A stretch of 64,000 bases of DNA from Paenibacillus sp. BIHB 4019 (GTDB taxonomy: Bacteria > Bacillota > Bacilli > Paenibacillales > Paenibacillaceae): positions 1,936,001-2,000,000 of the forward strand of contig NZ_CP016808.1 in assembly GCF_002741035.1 (NCBI RefSeq), given 5' to 3'. Both the position numbers and the translations under genes were made by a program. The notes beneath the pieces are model-generated. The model saw nothing but the letters and a program-made list of their open reading frames with translations, was not told the DNA's origin and made no database searches. Of the stretch, positions 1 to 10,029 are shown piece by piece (position 1 is the stretch's first letter; each line of letters begins with the position of its first letter).

Positions 1-3000
1 ATAGTAACGCACGATCGTGAGGCTTCCATCGGCTGCAACCGTACTTGATGTCAATGCTTTACCGCTGCTGTCATAGGCTGTGCTATGGCCGTAGGTAAAA
101 CCGGGATACTGCTGAATCGCTGGCGCCGCAAGCGCACCAGTTGTTCCTTGAAAGCTTCCCGTGCTGGCTTCAACATAAAGCAAAGTGTTTCCGAGACCTT
201 GCAGCCTGTTTGAAACACCGTAAGGCGTATCGTTACGTACCTTCCAGATCGCTGTGTAAGTGGTGTCGTTTGATGGCATTGTGCCTGGAATTGCCTGTGA
301 CCAGCCAGCAAAAGTATAGCCGGGTTTTGTAAAATTCGGCACTGCACTGCCCGGCACCTTCGAAAAGCTTCTGGCCGAATACACGATCGAGGTTCCGCCC
401 GGATCGGCATAGAAGGTCATTTTGTGCTTGGTGGGCAAGTATTCGTAACTAAGTTTCAATAAGCCTGTTCCAAATATTGTGATTGTTTTTGTTGGCGGTG
501 TATCATACCCTTCGATTGCTATCGGTACCGGCGAAACGGAAGCGCCGGCTGTACCAGAGAAGGTATTTTTTTTCTTGGTGGTGCGATTCCCTGTATCGGG
601 ATCTACCGTAATGTAATCGACCAAGTAAGGTATATTGGTATGCGGTGTCCACTGCGCATAAAGCGTTATATTTCCTGCTGGCATGCTGTCAGGAATGATG
701 TAAGGCTTCTTACCTTCAGGATCCAAAGCCCAACCCTTGAATGTATATCCCGTTCTTTTAGGCACGTTTGTTAATCTCTTTACTTTCTTGATTGATGTGT
801 CGATTAGTTCAACAACCCGCCCGTAATCGTTCAACTGAAGTTCACCGCTTGGATCTTTACCGTCTACTAATGGGACATTAGGGTTCAAGGTTATAGAGTG
901 GTATCCGCTCTTGTACCAGGTCAAATTAATATCGCGCGAGTAGGGAAGGGAATTTAAACCCGTCGTTGAGCCCTTCCACGTTACGGTCATCCTGCTGGTG
1001 AGAATTTCATCCGCAGCATTTGGCGATACGGTTACACGGGATGTATTAGGATCGTACTTAAATTTATCGTTATTAAAAGTGATTGTGTAATTCTGTGGAC
1101 GATCCTTACCTATTCTAATTTCGCCCGTTACCAAATTTAAATCGTTCAGTTTCAAGGCATCCTCAATCGATGGGAAAACTTTCTGCTCAAAGGCGACAAA
1201 GGAAGGCGCTGCTTCCTCTTCATAGGCAAAATCGATGAAATGACCATTTGGTGTGCCGGCTCTATAAAGCGGCCAGGACTCGCTATAAAAGAGGTCGGAA
1301 TAAGAGATTGACCCGCCGAGGAGCTGTGCCCCCCACTCTGCCTCCGCATACATACCGATCTCGAGCAACAGTGCACCTAATGTTTTTGTCTGCGCCGAAG
1401 ATGACTTTTCGTAATAGAAATACCCGTAGAGCTGGAGGTAGGCGCCTCCTTCTGCAGTGATTCCGACACTGTCCAATTCGATATGGAACAAGCCTGCCGC
1501 CAGTTCAAGACGAATTCCTGCCTTCAACCCCAGTGTTCCCATCACATAAAAATAGAAATTATAGGTGCCGTCGCCCGGCAAATCCACCGTGCTGAAAGAA
1601 GGCGATCCTTCGCTGAGTTTAAAGCTGGCTGTATATCTCTTCGCGGATTCATAACTGAAGCCGATGCCCAAGGCAATATTCGGATTCATGCTGATGACAA
1701 AGCTTCCTTTAAAGTTGATATGAAGGAGACCCAATAATAGGTGTTTATCGTATTCGAAGATTTCTTCTTCTACCAGGTCAACCCAATCCGTCTCGTTCTC
1801 CAGCATGGCTTGGTAGCTTTCCACCAACGTATCAGCGTTTACCTTGGCTGGAGCGGAAGGAGACTGCTTCAGAACCGCTTCCAGCTGCGCCTTAATGTCC
1901 ACTTTATTTTTGGCAGTATCCCAAATATTCGCGTAAGCGTCAAGCGGAGTATCCGCTGGCACGGTGCCGATCTGTGCAGACGCGTCAATGCTCGTAAACG
2001 TGAACGCGTCCAGGTTGGCGCTTGCTTGATAGTCCTTGGGATATGGGAGATCGAAAAGTCCCAGATCAATATATCCCCAAACCGTATTGCCGTTCACACC
2101 CACGCTTAAAGAGATTTCTTCCGTAAATGCAGAGCTCATATGGATAAGAATATCGTTGTCCGCGCCTGTCGAAACTTGAATATCGCTTGAAACGATGAGA
2201 TTCAGACGCAATCCACTCTTTCCCTGAAAATGGGATAGCTTCGATCCGATGTCTGCTGAAACTTGCAAGTTGTGCAGGGTAACGTCCGCGTTCTCTTCTC
2301 CCGGTGTCCCGGATAGTGCACGGACTTCTGGCTTTTTGTTTTTCGGCAAGGTCGATGAGGCGCTAGCTGCGAGCAATGTTTTGACGCTATCGGTTTGCAA
2401 AGCCGCGGTTGATAAATAGTTTGCAGCTTGATCGACAAATCCGCTTGCCAGCGCCTGCTGCTTGATTTGACCCTCCAAAGAAGCGATATCAGCTTGCGAC
2501 AACAGGTCGGCCACTTCAATCGTTTCCTGCTTATAGAAATCCAGGGCGTGAGTGATGTCATCTTGCGAAGCATCGGTATAAGCAATGACATAATGATTCC
2601 CTGAGCTCGAGACGGACGTCACTTTTCCGTATCCTGAAGAAGCTCCCGTACGCATATTGACGAGCGCGAGAAAGTCCCCGACTCTGGCAACGGTAGCGGC
2701 GTTAAGACCCATAGGCGCATATTTGGCTTCGGAATAATCCATCGATGCCGGAGCGACTGTGATGGAGTGGTTCGTACTGTCTCCGTCAGTGTCCGACGCA
2801 GGGTCGACCGGAAGCACGTTCGGTTTAAGCAGAACGTTCATTGGGTTTGCACTAGTGTAGGAATAGATATTCCCGTTGATTGCTGTGATTGCTATATAGG
2901 CGATATCGCCATCATCGGAAGTATCCAAAGTGCGCAGATCGGGACGAGTTCCTTCATAAACGGAGACGGTATCGCCCAATTTCAAGCTCGTATTTCCGTC

Positions 3001-4410
3001 ATATTGAAAGGTACCGCTGGCAACATTGGTCGAGTTCAGACTTGACCCGCCTCCAACATTTGCACTCATTACAGCGATTGAAGGAGAAGCAACAGATGCG
3101 CCATTCTGGCTCATCTGCGAGATATCGGAAAACTTCAAATAAATCATGTACGGATTTAGAGGCAGCTGCATGACCTCTTGTTTGGCAATACTAAAAATAT
3201 AATTTTTGGTCGTTGCGTCTTTGCCTGTAAACGCGAGTCTTGTATCCGTCAAAGTGATTTGATAGGTGCTGCCCTCTTCAAATGCACCGCTTTTTGCAGC
3301 TACAGTATAGTTGCCGTTCGAGCCAGTTACCGCAATTCCTGCAAAATTAGGATTGGACGGAGATTTGAATGTCATGCCGGCTTGAACGGCCGCCGTCGTC
3401 ATTTTACCTGTAGAATCTTTCACGGCCACCCTAAAGTTCGGTGCCTGATCCATGGCGTATGCATTCGGAGTAATGACTACAGCATCATCGGACGATGCAA
3501 TATAATTGGCATACAAGGTCATGTCGCTCTTAACGGTATCGTCATTCATGACTGGTTGCGTAAAAGCACGATCCTTATACCAGCCATTGAAAATGGAGCC
3601 TTGCTTGAATGCGAGCGGAAGCTGATTCAGCGATTCGCCCCGCTTTAGACTCAGGCTGTCGATCGATGAGCCGCCATTCGGATTAAAAGTAACCGTATAG
3701 GTTATACCGTTGCTAGCAATCGCGACTTTGTCCGTACGCATAAAAAGCGCGGCCGCTTCAGCACGTGTCGCCTTTGAATGCGGCTCAAAATTGCCGTTGG
3801 CATCTCCGGTAAACAAACCGGCCTGCCAAAGCTTTACCGCCGCATCAACCGCCCATGGAGAGATGGCGGATATGTCGTTGGGCGTAGATGCGCTGGCGTT
3901 TGTTTGATAAGGGACGCCATCGCTTTCAAAATACTTCAATGTCAACGTTGCCATCTGCTCTCTTGAAATAGCGGCGTCCGGCGAAAATCTGTTGCTGCCT
4001 GTTCCGCTTGTAATGCCGCGTTCAATTGCCCATTGCACATAAGGCGCATACCAATCGCCTGGCTGCACATCTGTAAATGCGGAAGTTTTATATTTACTTG
4101 CATCCACTTTGGCAATTCGCCCAAGTACAGTAACAAACATGGCACGACTCATGGTTGCATCAGGCGAAAAGCGATCGTTGCTTGTGCCGCTGAAGAGCCC
4201 ATTCTGCTTGACATACATGACCGCATCGTAGAACCAGGCCGAGGATGTCACGTCTTCAAACAAGCTTTGAGGCGTGGGCTGTGCAGCCGTTTGGTTTGCT
4301 GCCGCATATTGGACAGTAGTCGGTGAAGCGGCAGAAATCCCAGGAGGCATTAAGGTTACGAGTATACAAAATAATAGCAAACTACTTATTAGGCGTTTAT
4401 ACAAGTTCAA
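1..4410 (-). CDS. Giant SLH-domain surface protein with InlB-type B repeats (3' end outside window)
   Basis: The minus-strand frame is open from a TTG at 4410 to base 1 (1470 codons, no stop), so the C-terminus lies beyond the window. AGGAGG-like GAGGAGGGG precedes the TTG; a second in-frame TTG lies six bases on. Residues 1-~30 form a signal peptide (LLLFCILVTLMPPGISAA). Three SLH domains follow (about residues 45-220; e.g. AFTDVQPGDWYAPYVQWAIE, RFSPDAAISREQMA), the usual anchor to pyruvylated secondary cell-wall polymer. An InlB B-repeat-like unit (VTFNPNGGSSIDS...GWYKDRAFTQPV) comes next at about 235-300. A long central region is unrecognised. Further B-repeat-like units near the edge end in GYTFKGWALDPEGKKP and GYTFAGWSQAIPGTMPS. 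Inferred role: wall-anchored adhesin-like or scaffold protein; ligand unknown. Confidence 0.85.
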   Translation of the reverse strand, partial: MNLYKRLISSLLLFCILVTLMPPGISAASPTTVQYAAANQTAAQPTPQSLFEDVTSSAWFYDAVMYVKQNGLFSGTSNDRFSPDATMSRAMFVTVLGRIAKVDASKYKTSAFTDVQPGDWYAPYVQWAIERGITSGTGSNRFSPDAAISREQMATLTLKYFESDGVPYQTNASASTPNDISAISPWAVDAAVKLWQAGLFTGDANGNFEPHSKATRAEAAALFMRTDKVAIASNGITYTVTFNPNGGSSIDSLSLKRGESLNQLPLAFKQGSIFNGWYKDRAFTQPVMNDDTVKSDMTLYANYIASSDDAVVITPNAYAMDQAPNFRVAVKDSTGKMTTAAVQAGMTFKSPSNPNFAGIAVTGSNGNYTVAAKSGAFEEGSTYQITLTDTRLAFTGKDATTKNYIFSIAKQEVMQLPLNPYMIYLKFSDISQMSQNGASVASPSIAVMSANVGGGSSLNSTNVASGTFQYDGNTSLKLGDTVSVYEGTRPDLRTLDTSDDGDIAYIAITAINGNIYSYTSANPMNVLLKPNVLPVDPASDTDGDSTNHSITVAPASMDYSEAKYAPMGLNAATVARVGDFLALVNMRTGASSGYGKVTSVSSSGNHYVIAYTDASQDDITHALDFYKQETIEVADLLSQADIASLEGQIKQQALASGFVDQAANYLSTAALQTDSVKTLLAASASSTLPKNKKPEVRALSGTPGEENADVTLHNLQVSADIGSKLSHFQGKSGLRLNLIVSSDIQVSTGADNDILIHMSSAFTEEISLSVGVNGNTVWGYIDLGLFDLPYPKDYQASANLDAFTFTSIDASAQIGTVPADTPLDAYANIWDTAKNKVDIKAQLEAVLKQSPSAPAKVNADTLVESYQAMLENETDWVDLVEEEIFEYDKHLLLGLLHINFKGSFVISMNPNIALGIGFSYESAKRYTASFKLSEGSPSFSTVDLPGDGTYNFYFYVMGTLGLKAGIRLELAAGLFHIELDSVGITAEGGAYLQLYGYFYYEKSSSAQTKTLGALLLEIGMYAEAEWGAQLLGGSISYSDLFYSESWPLYRAGTPNGHFIDFAYEEEAAPSFVAFEQKVFPSIEDALKLNDLNLVTGEIRIGKDRPQNYTITFNNDKFKYDPNTSRVTVSPNAADEILTSRMTVTWKGSTTGLNSLPYSRDINLTWYKSGYHSITLNPNVPLVDGKDPSGELQLNDYGRVVELIDTSIKKVKRLTNVPKRTGYTFKGWALDPEGKKPYIIPDSMPAGNITLYAQWTPHTNIPYLVDYITVDPDTGNRTTKKKNTFSGTAGASVSPVPIAIEGYDTPPTKTITIFGTGLLKLSYEYLPTKHKMTFYADPGGTSIVYSARSFSKVPGSAVPNFTKPGYTFAGWSQAIPGTMPSNDTTYTAIWKVRNDTPYGVSNRLQGLGNTLLYVEASTGSFQGTTGALAAPAIQQYPGFTYGHSTAYDSSGKALTSSTVAADGSLTIVRYY

Positions 4411-4773
4411 TTCCCCTCCTCATAATCTTTCAACTTGCAGTCAGTTACTGATATTACCAGACGGATCTAAATGGGATCTGAACACCGTTCAGGCGATTGA
4501 GCCGAAATGCAATCAACCGCGCCCAGTATAATGGGAAGTAACTTACTAAGCCAATTGAAAGAACGCTTAAAATTGAAGCAACAACAAGGGTGGTCTCAAC
4601 ATGAGGAGGTTTTCTGTACTCATTTGTAATTCACTAATGACACTTTTTATCCTTTCTTGTAGACAGCCTGAACCGGATTGGGCATAAAGATTCGATTGCG
4701 GTTGAAACTGAATCGGGACCCTTTTTACAAGCAGACTATTAAGGCAAATAAGGTGAATAGGTAAGATTATCTT
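4411..4773. other. Intergenic stretch without a convincing gene
   Basis: Between the SLH gene start and the galK terminator I see no ORF with a ribosome site and recognisable product. A 40-codon plus-strand frame (4507-4629, ending EEVFCTHL) contains Lys/Gln-rich sequence (LKERLKLKQQQGWSQ) but lacks a ribosome-binding site. It could be a gene remnant. The promoter of the SLH gene should lie here. Confidence 0.4.
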
Positions 4774-4818
4774 ATAAAAACAAGAAGCCCTCCTCACCTA
4801 ATCGTTGAGGGGGCTTCT
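4774..4818 (-). terminator. Rho-independent terminator of galK
   Basis: On the minus strand a hairpin with arms AGAAGCCCCCTCA and TGAGGAGGGCTTCT (one bulge) is followed by TGTTTTT. It lies about 50 bases downstream of the galK stop codon. Confidence 0.85.
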
Positions 4819-4868
4819 AAAAATCTATGCCTATCGGATCAGCAGCGGACTAGCTCCGCATTTTCATC

Positions 4869-6161
4869 TTACTTCCTATCTAACAGCTCATTCAGGTGTA
4901 CAGCCCCATGCTCACGCACATTCACGACCAGCACCGGTGTCTCCAGCATTCCGCTAATCCAGGACATATAGGCATCCGCATGCTCGTTAGGAATAATGGT
5001 CAAAATCACTCCAGCGAATCCTCCGCCATGAATGCGGCATGCGCCAGCGCCGATTTTTTTCAAATAGTTTTCGGTAAGGGACAGCGCAATTGCAATCTCC
5101 TGATGTTGAACAGCTCCGCTTTGATATACGTTCTGAAGCCACTTCCACGAAGAATTCCCCGAATCCGTAATGAGCGTCAAGAAATCATTGAACCTGTTCT
5201 CCTCAAGCGCCGATACCTGCTCATCCACACGACGGTTTTCCTCAAAGAAATGCAGGGCGCGCAGCACAGCCCGGTCTCCAGCCGCTGCTCTAACCGCCTC
5301 CAAATTAGTGTAAATATCCTCTGGCGACAAATCGCGACAGACCAATGCTCCTAGCGATTTGGCTACCGCATACATCTCATTAGGCACCGCGGCGTAATCC
5401 TCCGTTAAATCAGCATGGTTCCCGCCTGTATTTACAATGACCAAGGAGTAGCCATTTTTCTGAAAATCCCATTGAACTGGCTTGATAACAGGCTCCTTAG
5501 GCGTCTCAAAATCAATCGCGATTAAACCGCCATAGGCGCAGGCCATTTGGTCCAGCAGACCGGACGGCTTATTCCAGTAACGATTTTCAGCAGATTGGCC
5601 AATTTTAGACATGGCGACGGCATCGAGTGCCCCATCATTATAATAATGGTTTAAAATCGTACCGATTAGCATTTCAAAGGACGCGGACGAGCTGAGCCCC
5701 GACGCAGAAAACACATTGCTGGAAATATAAGCATTAAAGCCGCCCACCTGAAAACCGGCCTCAATAAACCCCGCAGCAATGCCGCGAACGAGCGATGTCG
5801 TACCATCATCCCCAGACTGCGGCTGTAAATCCTGAAGATTAATCACGTATTTCGTTGCATAGCCTTCCGAGAAAAAGGTAATCACGGGCTCGTCCACTTT
5901 CACCGCAGCGCCAATCGTATCCAGCGTAATGCTTCCGGCTAGAACCTTGCCGTGATTATGATCCGTATGATTGCCGCCAATCTCGCACCTGCCTGGAGAA
6001 CTAAACAAACCAGCCTCCTGCTCTCCAAAATGCGCCTGAAAATGTTCCATAAGCGACTGATACCGGCTAGTTTGCTCTTTGAGCTGCTGTTTTCCATACA
6101 TTTGGGCAAGCAGCGCTTGTCCTTCGTCTGTTTGCAGTCTTTTTAACATTTGATTACTCAT
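4869..6161 (-). CDS. galK: Galactokinase / GHMP-family sugar kinase
   Basis: 430 residues. Probable ATP-dependent phosphorylation of galactose to galactose-1-phosphate (Leloir pathway, cytoplasm). Visible motifs: GHMP/galactokinase signature PGRCEIGGNHTDHNHG at residues 56-71, phosphate-binding GLSSSASFEMLIG, and C-terminal glycine-rich HGGGFAGVILT. Start ATG has TATAGGAGG eight bases upstream. It is longer than the ~390-residue Bacillus/E. coli enzyme, and the classical GEHTD is GNHTD here, a variant known from the longer Firmicute galactokinase-like clade, so a related sugar is possible. No galT, galE or mutarotase is adjacent; it is monocistronic between its own promoter and terminator. 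The GHMP assignment is firm; substrate is by homology only. Confidence 0.88.
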   Translation of the reverse strand: MSNQMLKRLQTDEGQALLAQMYGKQQLKEQTSRYQSLMEHFQAHFGEQEAGLFSSPGRCEIGGNHTDHNHGKVLAGSITLDTIGAAVKVDEPVITFFSEGYATKYVINLQDLQPQSGDDGTTSLVRGIAAGFIEAGFQVGGFNAYISSNVFSASGLSSSASFEMLIGTILNHYYNDGALDAVAMSKIGQSAENRYWNKPSGLLDQMACAYGGLIAIDFETPKEPVIKPVQWDFQKNGYSLVIVNTGGNHADLTEDYAAVPNEMYAVAKSLGALVCRDLSPEDIYTNLEAVRAAAGDRAVLRALHFFEENRRVDEQVSALEENRFNDFLTLITDSGNSSWKWLQNVYQSGAVQHQEIAIALSLTENYLKKIGAGACRIHGGGFAGVILTIIPNEHADAYMSWISGMLETPVLVVNVREHGAVHLNELLDRK

Positions 6162-6193
6162 CTTATTTCCTCCTATAGGTCGCTATTTATGTA

Positions 6194-6223
6194 ATTATAC
6201 GCCGCCTGTCTGAAGTAGCACAA
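6194..6223 (-). promoter_or_regulatory. SigmaA-type promoter for galK
   Basis: Minus strand TTGTGC (6223-6218), 18-base spacer, TATAAT (6199-6194), about 33 bases upstream of the ATG. A consensus -10 with an acceptable -35. Confidence 0.6.
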
Positions 6224-6374
6224 TCTAGCGAGAGACTAGTTCATCCTCCCCAATTTAACTCCTATATAGGAATATTTCACTATTTTTTACAAATTCCTAT
6301 CACTATATCATAGGCTCGCATGCTAGAATATGGACGAACGTTAAGATTAATGATTCATGGGAGGAATGGAATTG

Positions 6375-9300
6375 ATGAAGCTTACACAACGGAAGTCATC
6401 CTTGTCACACAAATGGATCAAGTCGCTTATCGCTCTATCTGTCGCTATTCCGCTGCAAGCTGGTTTATGGGGCGGCACGACAGCGGTTCACGCTGAGGGC
6501 CCCGCTGATCCGGCCCCTTTTATCCAGCCTAAAGTCGTGAACGAAAACGCTGGCAAAAAGATTTTATTCGACAATACCCATGCCCAGACCGCTGGAGCAG
6601 CAGATTGGGTCATTGACGGCGGCTTCTCTGATTTCGGCGACGCACTCGCTAATGATGGCTATTATGTTCAAGAGCTTCGCAAAACAACCCCATTTACCTA
6701 CAATGACTTGAAAGATTACAGCGTATTCGTCATCGCCGAACCCAACATCCCTTTCAAAGCAACAGAACAAGCTGCTATGACGCAGTATGTAGAAGGCGGC
6801 GGCAGCATCTTCTTCGTTGGCGACCACTACAACGCCGATCGCAACAAAAACCGCTGGGACGGCTCCGAAGCGATCAACGGCTACCGCCGTGGTGCATGGA
6901 CAGATCCGGCAAAAGGCATGAGCGCTGAAGAGCGCAGCTCAGAGGCCATGCAAGGCGTAACCAGCTCAGACTGGCTGTCCGACCATTTCGGCGTTCGCTT
7001 TCGCTACAACGCGCTTGGCGACATAAGCGCTAATCAAATTGTACCGCAAGAGCAGGCCTTTGGCATCACCGCTGGCGTATCCGCTGTTGCGATGCATGCG
7101 GGCTCTACGCTTGCGATTACCGACCCGACCAAAGCCAAAGGCATCGTATATTTGCCGCAAACGAATCAAGCTTGGGGCAGCGCCGTAGACCAGGGCGTAT
7201 ACAACGGAGGCGGTGTCGCTGAAGGGCCTTATGTCGCCGTTTCCAAGCTGGGAGCAGGCAAGGCCGCTTTTATCGGGGATTCCTCTCCGGTTGAAGATGC
7301 TTCGCCAAAATATTTGCGCGAGGAAACCGGAGCGCGCAAAACGACCTACGATGGCTTCAAAGAGGAAGATGACGGCGTATTGCTCGTGAATTTGGTCAAT
7401 TGGCTCGCTGAGCAGGAAAGCTACACGAGTCTAACCGAGGTTGACGGGCTGCAATTGGACAGCGCTACGGCACTGCTGCCTTTTGAGGACCCTGCTGCTT
7501 CGACGGAGCCGCAGCCAGAACCCTGGTCCGCGCCAAGCGCAGGCTACAAATGGTACGACCGTTCTACGTTTAAGCCTGGCTCATACGGCGGCCCAACAAC
7601 GAGCGCCAATGCCGCTTACAGCTTCGTCAAGCAGGCGACGCTACCGAATGCGCAGGATTTTCAAATTCGCGTAGTCGCCGACAATTTGCCCGCCAATACG
7701 ACCGTATCAGGCTTTAGCGCCGGCATTTATTTGACCGGAGGCACACAGGTGGCCATGGTTCAAAATGAAAATGGCACTTGGCCGACTGCCTACGGCTACA
7801 GCTCGGCTTTTAGTGTCACATCGGACAGCAAAGGGCATGCCTTTAAAGATTTGACCGTCCGCATTAAATCCGGAACGTCTGGTGCAGCCAGCTTGCGCCT
7901 GCGCTTGAACGGAAGCAATCTGATTACGAACGCGGTAACCGTAGGCAATGTGCCGGCAGAGCCGCTTCCCGAAGAGGAAGGCCCGATCCCTGCTCTGGTC
8001 CCCATTGCAGAAGCTCGCAATAAGCCAGTCGGCTCGACCGTAACGGTTGAAGGAATCGTGACGACGGAGCCGGGCGCATTTGGCGGACAAGCTTTTTATT
8101 TGCAGGATGGCTCAGGCGGCCTTTATGTGTTCCAAAGCGCAAGCGGCTTCCATCAAGGCGACCGCATTAAAGTGACAGCCGCTACAGCTCTATACAACTC
8201 GGAGCTTGAATTGACCGATATTGTCGCTATCGAAAAAACCGGCACAGCGCCGCTGCCAGCCCCCCTTGCAGCAGACCGTGTCTCGGCCAACAACCAAGGG
8301 CAGCTTGTTCAGCTTTCAGAAGTAACGATTCAAAACCTGGTAAGTGCAACGCCCGCTGGTTCTTTCGAGTTTGATGCCGTCGATGCTGCCGGCACCAGCA
8401 ACCATATCCGCGTAGACACACGTACAGGCCTATCACTAGCTTCCTTCCCTTATGCCGAAGGCCAGCAGATTAGCATTACGGGTGTTGCCGCTATTTTCAG
8501 AGATGTCTTTCAATTGAAGCCGCGCGGGCTTAGCGATTTCACCCTGCAAGGCGATACAGCCGCTCCGGAGACAACGGCTTCCCTTTCCACTTCGCCTAAT
8601 GAGGCGGGATGGCTGAACCAAGACGTTTCCGTAACCTTGACAGCAACCGACGACACAAGCAGCACTTCCCCTCTTCGCACAGAATATGCCGTGAACGGGA
8701 GTGTCTACCAAGCCTATGAAGCACCATTTCTTATTAATGAAGAAGGAAGCTCCGTTATTTCTTTCTTCTCTACAGATGCCGCTGGCAACAAAGAAGCGGT
8801 GAAATCTGTAACGGTCAAGCTGGATAAATCAGCACCCAACGTCATTTTAACGCAGTCCGGAGGCGCGATAGCTGATGCTTCCGAGACGGATACGCTTATT
8901 TTTGCACTGAGCAGCTCGGATGCCTTGTCTGGTATTGCTAGCGAGCAGCTGCTGCTGGACGGCCAGCCTGTTAACAGCCCTTATTCCGTTAAAGGCTCTG
9001 AGCTTGGCCTTGGCGCTCATACCGTTGCTTACTCAGTAACAGATTTTGCCGGTAATCAAGCTTCCCTGCAAGCTTCTTTCCGCATTACCGGGCAGCCGCT
9101 TGCGGTTGGTGCTCCTGGAAAGCCTGTGCTTTCGAGCAACAACGGCTATGATACAGGCCTGCAAGACGGTGACTATACGATTTCCTTGAATATGTGGTGG
9201 GGCAACAATGGGACGAGCTACAAGCTTTATGAAAATGGCGAGCTGATTGACAGCCAGACGCTGCCTGATGTCTCCCCCTCTGCCCAATTCGCCCAAACCC

Positions 9301-9692
9301 ATGTAATCGGCAAGGCCAATGGAACGTACACGTATACCGCTGAGCTTACTAATGCCAAAGGCACGACCCGCAGCGAGGTTTTAACGGTACGCGTGACCGA
9401 TGCATCCCCGGGCAAGCCTGTACTGTCTCATGACAACTGGGACGGTGACGGCCAATACAGCATTACAATGAACATGTGGTGGGGAACGAACGGCACGGAA
9501 TATCGTTTGTACGAAAATAACGAGCTCATCGATACCCAATCTCTGAAAGCAGCAGCCCCTGCCGCCCAACATGCCGTAACAGTACTGTCTGGCCGCCAGC
9601 CTGGTGCATACGAATATCGGGCGGAGCTGGTCAATGCAGCAGGAGTAACAACAAGCGAAACGATCACCGTTCAAGCAAGCGTAAACGGCTGA
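6375..9692 (+). CDS. Secreted multidomain protein: GATase-like, OB-fold, Ig-like and two carbohydrate-binding-like modules
   Basis: About 1105 residues. GGGAGG at 6359-6364 sets the start at ATG 6375 (or TTG 6372); an ATG at 6357 would overlap the ribosome site. N-terminal signal peptide ends near VHAEG. The next ~290 residues ([39 protein letters not shown]) resemble a glutamine-amidotransferase-like/DUF4350-type fold. An unassigned beta domain follows, then an OB-fold at about 540-730 ([20 protein letters not shown]; as in YhcR-type secreted nucleases), two Ig/OmpL47-like domains, and tandem ChiA-N-like modules (about 913-1105; [29 protein letters not shown]). No nuclease catalytic motif is evident. 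Extracellular binding or degradation of a polymer is inferred; exact activity unknown. The last codons and stop overlap a dispersed repeat. Confidence 0.8.
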   Translation: MKLTQRKSSLSHKWIKSLIALSVAIPLQAGLWGGTTAVHAEGPADPAPFIQPKVVNENAGKKILFDNTHAQTAGAADWVIDGGFSDFGDALANDGYYVQELRKTTPFTYNDLKDYSVFVIAEPNIPFKATEQAAMTQYVEGGGSIFFVGDHYNADRNKNRWDGSEAINGYRRGAWTDPAKGMSAEERSSEAMQGVTSSDWLSDHFGVRFRYNALGDISANQIVPQEQAFGITAGVSAVAMHAGSTLAITDPTKAKGIVYLPQTNQAWGSAVDQGVYNGGGVAEGPYVAVSKLGAGKAAFIGDSSPVEDASPKYLREETGARKTTYDGFKEEDDGVLLVNLVNWLAEQESYTSLTEVDGLQLDSATALLPFEDPAASTEPQPEPWSAPSAGYKWYDRSTFKPGSYGGPTTSANAAYSFVKQATLPNAQDFQIRVVADNLPANTTVSGFSAGIYLTGGTQVAMVQNENGTWPTAYGYSSAFSVTSDSKGHAFKDLTVRIKSGTSGAASLRLRLNGSNLITNAVTVGNVPAEPLPEEEGPIPALVPIAEARNKPVGSTVTVEGIVTTEPGAFGGQAFYLQDGSGGLYVFQSASGFHQGDRIKVTAATALYNSELELTDIVAIEKTGTAPLPAPLAADRVSANNQGQLVQLSEVTIQNLVSATPAGSFEFDAVDAAGTSNHIRVDTRTGLSLASFPYAEGQQISITGVAAIFRDVFQLKPRGLSDFTLQGDTAAPETTASLSTSPNEAGWLNQDVSVTLTATDDTSSTSPLRTEYAVNGSVYQAYEAPFLINEEGSSVISFFSTDAAGNKEAVKSVTVKLDKSAPNVILTQSGGAIADASETDTLIFALSSSDALSGIASEQLLLDGQPVNSPYSVKGSELGLGAHTVAYSVTDFAGNQASLQASFRITGQPLAVGAPGKPVLSSNNGYDTGLQDGDYTISLNMWWGNNGTSYKLYENGELIDSQTLPDVSPSAQFAQTHVIGKANGTYTYTAELTNAKGTTRSEVLTVRVTDASPGKPVLSHDNWDGDGQYSITMNMWWGTNGTEYRLYENNELIDTQSLKAAAPAAQHAVTVLSGRQPGAYEYRAELVNAAGVTTSETITVQASVNG

Positions 9693-9777
9693 AGCCGTCC
9701 TTTGGCGGCAAAGCTATCGTTTCGCGGAGAAATATAGAGAAAGAGGATAAATTAATCATATAATTTCCTATATTTCA
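9681..9777 (+). repeat. Dispersed two-hairpin repeat, copy A
   Basis: First hairpin starts AAACGGC and closes with CGTTT, with inner arms around a CCTTTGG loop. Second hairpin has arms AAATATAGAGAAAG... and ...TTTCCTATATTT. It overlaps the last two codons and stop of the upstream gene and abuts copy B. Other copies are at 9777-9873, 41028-41126 and 56346-56446. Confidence 0.8.
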
Positions 9778-9873
9778 AGGTGAAACGGCTTATCGTCTTC
9801 CTTGGCGACGCGGCGCGTTTCATTCCGAGAAATATAGAGATAGGATAACGAAAGGATAGCCTTTCCTATATTT
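9777..9873 (+). repeat. Dispersed two-hairpin repeat, copy B
   Basis: Begins AAGGTGAAACGGC; first hairpin closes with GCGTTTC, then CCGAGAAATATAG and a second hairpin (AAATATAGAGATAGGAT / CCTTTCCTATATTT). Same orientation as copy A and directly in tandem with it. Confidence 0.8.
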
Positions 9874-9958
9874 TTAAAAAATAGTTCTGCCAATACTGGA
9901 GACAAGCTCCCTGTACCGGACAGCAGCGCTTGCTCACCCATTTTTGCTTATTCATTTT

Positions 9959-9999
9959 GCTCTCGCGATTCCTTTAGGGAAACACGAGAGCTTTTTTAT
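9959..9999 (+). terminator. Rho-independent terminator
   Basis: GCTCTCG ... CGAGAGC stem followed by TTTTTTATTT on the plus strand; ends transcription from the secreted-protein gene at 6375-9692. Confidence 0.85.
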
Positions 10000-10029
10000 T
10001 TAGCAACGGTTTTTGACGCGCATCAACCT

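Noticed and set aside
4507..4629. Short Lys/Gln-rich plus-strand frame upstream of galK
   Set aside because: No ribosome site and no recognisable family; at most a gene remnant.
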